Shown here piece after piece: positions 61,807-64,000 of a stretch of DNA of 64,000 bases; the stretch's first letter is position 1; every line of letters begins with the position of its first letter. The DNA comes from Roseovarius sp. 217 (lineage in GTDB: Bacteria > Pseudomonadota > Alphaproteobacteria > Rhodobacterales > Rhodobacteraceae): contig NZ_CH902584.1 of NCBI RefSeq assembly GCF_000152845.1, positions 3,079,562 to 3,143,561 of the forward strand. The letters run 5' to 3'. The notes under the pieces are model-generated. The model was not told where the DNA came from. It saw only the letters and a list, made by a program, of their open reading frames with translations, and searched no databases. Made by a program: the position numbers and the translations under genes.

Positions 61807-63045
61807 ATGAGCAGGACCCTTGGAATAGTGCTGGCGATGGCTCTGGCCTTTGCCGGACTGACAGGCGCGCGGGCGCAAGACGCGACATTCAGTGGTCTTG
61901 CGCGGCTGGATGTTACCGCCAGTGCGATCACCGATGCGGGGCAGGGCGTCGATTTCCACCTGCGCCTTAGCCAAGGTGTGCCCTACCGGGTCTATACGCT
62001 GTCGGATCCCGCCCGCCTTGTGCTCGACTTCAAGGAGGTCGATTGGCAAGGGGTCGGGGCTGCCGATCTGATCCGCGGCGAGCGTGTCAAAGGGCTGCGC
62101 CTTGGACAGATTAGGCCGGGATGGTCACGCATGGTGGCCGATCTCGATGCTCCCTATCCGCTCGCACGGGCCGGGCTAGATATCGACAACGCAAGCGGTG
62201 CCGCCGACTTGCGCGTCCGTCTGGGGGCGGCGGATGCGACGCGGTTCGCTGCGACGGCTGGCACGCCGGACCTGCCCGGCTGGGCTATGCCCGATCCGCA
62301 GAGCGGGCTTGCTGCGGCACCGGGGCGGGTGCCGGGTGAGGGTCCGTTGATGGTGGTGCTTGATCCGGGGCACGGGGGTATTGATCCCGGTGCGCAGGAG
62401 GGCGAATTGGCTGAAAAGACGTTGATGCTGCAATTCGCCCAAGAGCTCCGCGAGGAGTTGCTGCGCGCGGGCGGTTTCGATGTGATCCTCACGCGGGACA
62501 GTGATGAATTTGTCAGCCTCGAGCGGCGTGTCGCATTGGCCCATTGGGCGGGGGCAGATGTGTTTTTATCCCTGCATGCCGATGCGCTCACAGGGGCGCA
62601 GGCGCGGGGTCTTTCAGTCTATACCCTGTCCGAGAGTGCCTCGGACGAGGCCAGTGCAGCCTTGGCAGAGCGGCACAACCGCGCCGATATGTTGGCGGGC
62701 GTCGATCTGAGCGGCAAGGATGATATCGTAGCTGATGTTCTTATGGATCTCGCCCGAATCGAGACGCGCCCGCGGACGGAACAGTTGGCCAGTGCCTTGA
62801 TCGAGAGCTTTGCCGCGCATGAGCTGCCGCTGCTGTCGCGTCCTCTGCGTCACGCCGGGTTTTCGGTACTCAAGGCACCTGATATTCCCTCTGCGCTGAT
62901 CGAGCTTGGCTTTCTCTCCAGTCCCCGAGATTTGGCTCGGCTGCGGAATGCGGAGGGACGAGCGCGGATTGCGACGGCCCTGCGCGTGGCACTATCGGCA
63001 TGGCGCGATGCCGATGCAGCGCGTGCCGGGTTGGTGCGGCAATGA
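61807..63045 (+). CDS. N-acetylmuramoyl-L-alanine amidase (AmiC-like)
   Basis: A 412-residue periplasmic peptidoglycan amidase. It has a signal peptide (MSRTLGIVLAMALAFAGLTG, cut near ARA-QDATF), an AMIN domain (about 28-130), and an Amidase_3 catalytic domain (about 175-395). Zinc ligands and catalytic residues lie in VVLDPGHGGIDPGA, the EKTLML glutamate, DVFLSLHADA and LIELGFLSS. It should cleave septal peptidoglycan during division. It is followed by the PBP1A gene. Confidence 0.92.
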   Translation: MSRTLGIVLAMALAFAGLTGARAQDATFSGLARLDVTASAITDAGQGVDFHLRLSQGVPYRVYTLSDPARLVLDFKEVDWQGVGAADLIRGERVKGLRLGQIRPGWSRMVADLDAPYPLARAGLDIDNASGAADLRVRLGAADATRFAATAGTPDLPGWAMPDPQSGLAAAPGRVPGEGPLMVVLDPGHGGIDPGAQEGELAEKTLMLQFAQELREELLRAGGFDVILTRDSDEFVSLERRVALAHWAGADVFLSLHADALTGAQARGLSVYTLSESASDEASAALAERHNRADMLAGVDLSGKDDIVADVLMDLARIETRPRTEQLASALIESFAAHELPLLSRPLRHAGFSVLKAPDIPSALIELGFLSSPRDLARLRNAEGRARIATALRVALSAWRDADAARAGLVRQ

Positions 63046-63157
63046 TCCACCGTGAACGCTTTGTCTGGTGGGACGTGGCGTTGACCTGCGCCCTTTCCCT
63101 TTTGACCCGGACGCCTTCGATGCCTATATCGGGCACACCAAGCATGCGGGGGCCGTG

Positions 63158-64000
63158 GTGTTACGTCCGATTCTAAGCCTTTTGGGCACTGTCTTTAGCC
63201 TGATCACCCTGATCGTGGTGGTTGTTGGCCTCAGCATTGGTGCCGTGTTGCATATTTATGGCAAGGATTTGCCGAGTCACGAGTCGCTTGCCAATTACAC
63301 GCCTCCGACCATCAGTCGTATCTATTCGGGCGAAGGACGTATCATTGATGAATTCGCGCGTGAGCGCCGTCTTTTTACGCCTGCGGAGGATATTCCCGAT
63401 CTGGTGAAGCAGGCCTTTATCAGCGCCGAGGACAAGAATTTTTACACGCATGGTGGTTATGATGCCGTCGGCATTGCCTCGGCGGTGGTGGATGCCGTGA
63501 AATCGCGGGGGCGGAACGTGCGTGGCGCCTCGACCATCACGCAGCAGGTGATGAAGAATTTCCTGCTCTCGGGTGATCGCCAGATGGAACGCAAGATCAA
63601 GGAAATCATCCTTGCCACGCGGATCGAAGAGACGCTGAGCAAGGATAAGATTCTAGAACTTTATCTCAACGAGATTTTTCTGGGTCAGAACAGCTATGGG
63701 GTGGCTGCCGCCGCCCAGACCTATTTCAACAAGACCCTGAGGGAACTGGCCCCACATGAGGCCGCGACGATCGCCTCGATGCCGAAAGCGCCCAGTGATT
63801 ACCATCCGGTGCGTGAAAAGGAACGGTTGTTGGAGCGCCGTAACTACGTGCTCAAGCAAATGTGGGATAATGGGTATCTGACCGAGGCCGCCTATGAGGA
63901 AGAACGCGCAACTCCGTTGCGCAGCGTACAGAACGGAGACTTTGAACCGTTCAGTGCGGAACTTCCGCCGCGTGACTACTTCACGGATGAAATTCGCCGC
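63158..64000 (+). CDS. mrcA: Penicillin-binding protein 1A, N-terminal part (runs past window end)
   Basis: The first 281 residues of a class A PBP. The best start is one of two GTG codons at 63155/63158; there is no ATG before the membrane anchor (PILSLLGTVFSLITLIVVVVG). The glycosyltransferase domain is clear: FISAEDKNFYTHGGYDAVGI with the catalytic glutamate, GASTITQQVMKNFLLSGDR, RKIKEIILATRIEETLSKD and LNEIFLGQNSYGVAAAAQTYF. The transpeptidase domain lies beyond the window. It makes and cross-links peptidoglycan. Confidence 0.92.
   Translation, partial: MLRPILSLLGTVFSLITLIVVVVGLSIGAVLHIYGKDLPSHESLANYTPPTISRIYSGEGRIIDEFARERRLFTPAEDIPDLVKQAFISAEDKNFYTHGGYDAVGIASAVVDAVKSRGRNVRGASTITQQVMKNFLLSGDRQMERKIKEIILATRIEETLSKDKILELYLNEIFLGQNSYGVAAAAQTYFNKTLRELAPHEAATIASMPKAPSDYHPVREKERLLERRNYVLKQMWDNGYLTEAAYEEERATPLRSVQNGDFEPFSAELPPRDYFTDEIRR

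Overview
The window looks like a chromosomal segment of a Roseobacter-group alphaproteobacterium (Rhodobacterales). The inference rests on gene content: an aerobic trimethylamine-to-N-methylglutamate pathway, a pyridine-nucleotide-disulfide oxidoreductase/SelD fusion, a small 'virulence factor' protein paired with a MetF-like protein, and high GC with many ATGA/GTGA-type overlapping genes. No rRNA, tRNA, CRISPR array or intact insertion sequence was recognised.

Layout. (1) 0-10 kb: an RND efflux pump with its adaptor, a hybrid histidine kinase whose HPt domain lies in a second reading frame, a LuxR-type response regulator behind a sigma-54-like promoter, then a gene-poor patch with one AT-rich orphan gene. 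(2) 10-23 kb: a one-carbon operon (virulence-factor protein, MetF-like, methyl-THF methyltransferase-like), ppx/gppA, an orphan phage-tail-tube-like gene, rlmE, a molybdenum hydroxylase operon with a MoaD/ThiS-like carrier, and selenium genes (SelD fusion and mnmH). (3) 23-54 kb: the methylated-amine island. Tmm oxidises trimethylamine to TMAO, Tdm demethylates TMAO to dimethylamine, DmmDABC demethylates dimethylamine to methylamine, GmaS makes gamma-glutamylmethylamide, MgsABC makes N-methylglutamate, and MgdABCD oxidises that to glutamate with release of the methyl group as a C1 unit. Between tmm and tdm lies a Liv-type ABC transporter, a second binding protein without a signal peptide, and an FCD-type GntR regulator. 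Amt, a truncated haemoglobin, an XRE-cupin regulator and a GlxA/AraC regulator are also in the island. (4) 54-64 kb: YceI, OpgH, a tight five-gene operon (degenerate PTPS/QueD-like protein, methyltransferase, RibD-type reductase, BchC-like dehydrogenase, GT4 glycosyltransferase) resembling a small-molecule, perhaps pterin-derived, pathway of unknown product, then a third regulator, an amidase and the start of penicillin-binding protein 1A.

Three copies of a roughly 170-215 bp repeat with 19-20 bp terminal inverted repeats (MITE-like) sit between selD and mnmH, between the tdm/haemoglobin pair and gmaS, and between dmmC and the XRE regulator. The items most worth following up are the signal-less Liv-type binding protein next to tmm, the Liv-type transporter of unknown substrate, and the five-gene operon at 56.5-60.6 kb.
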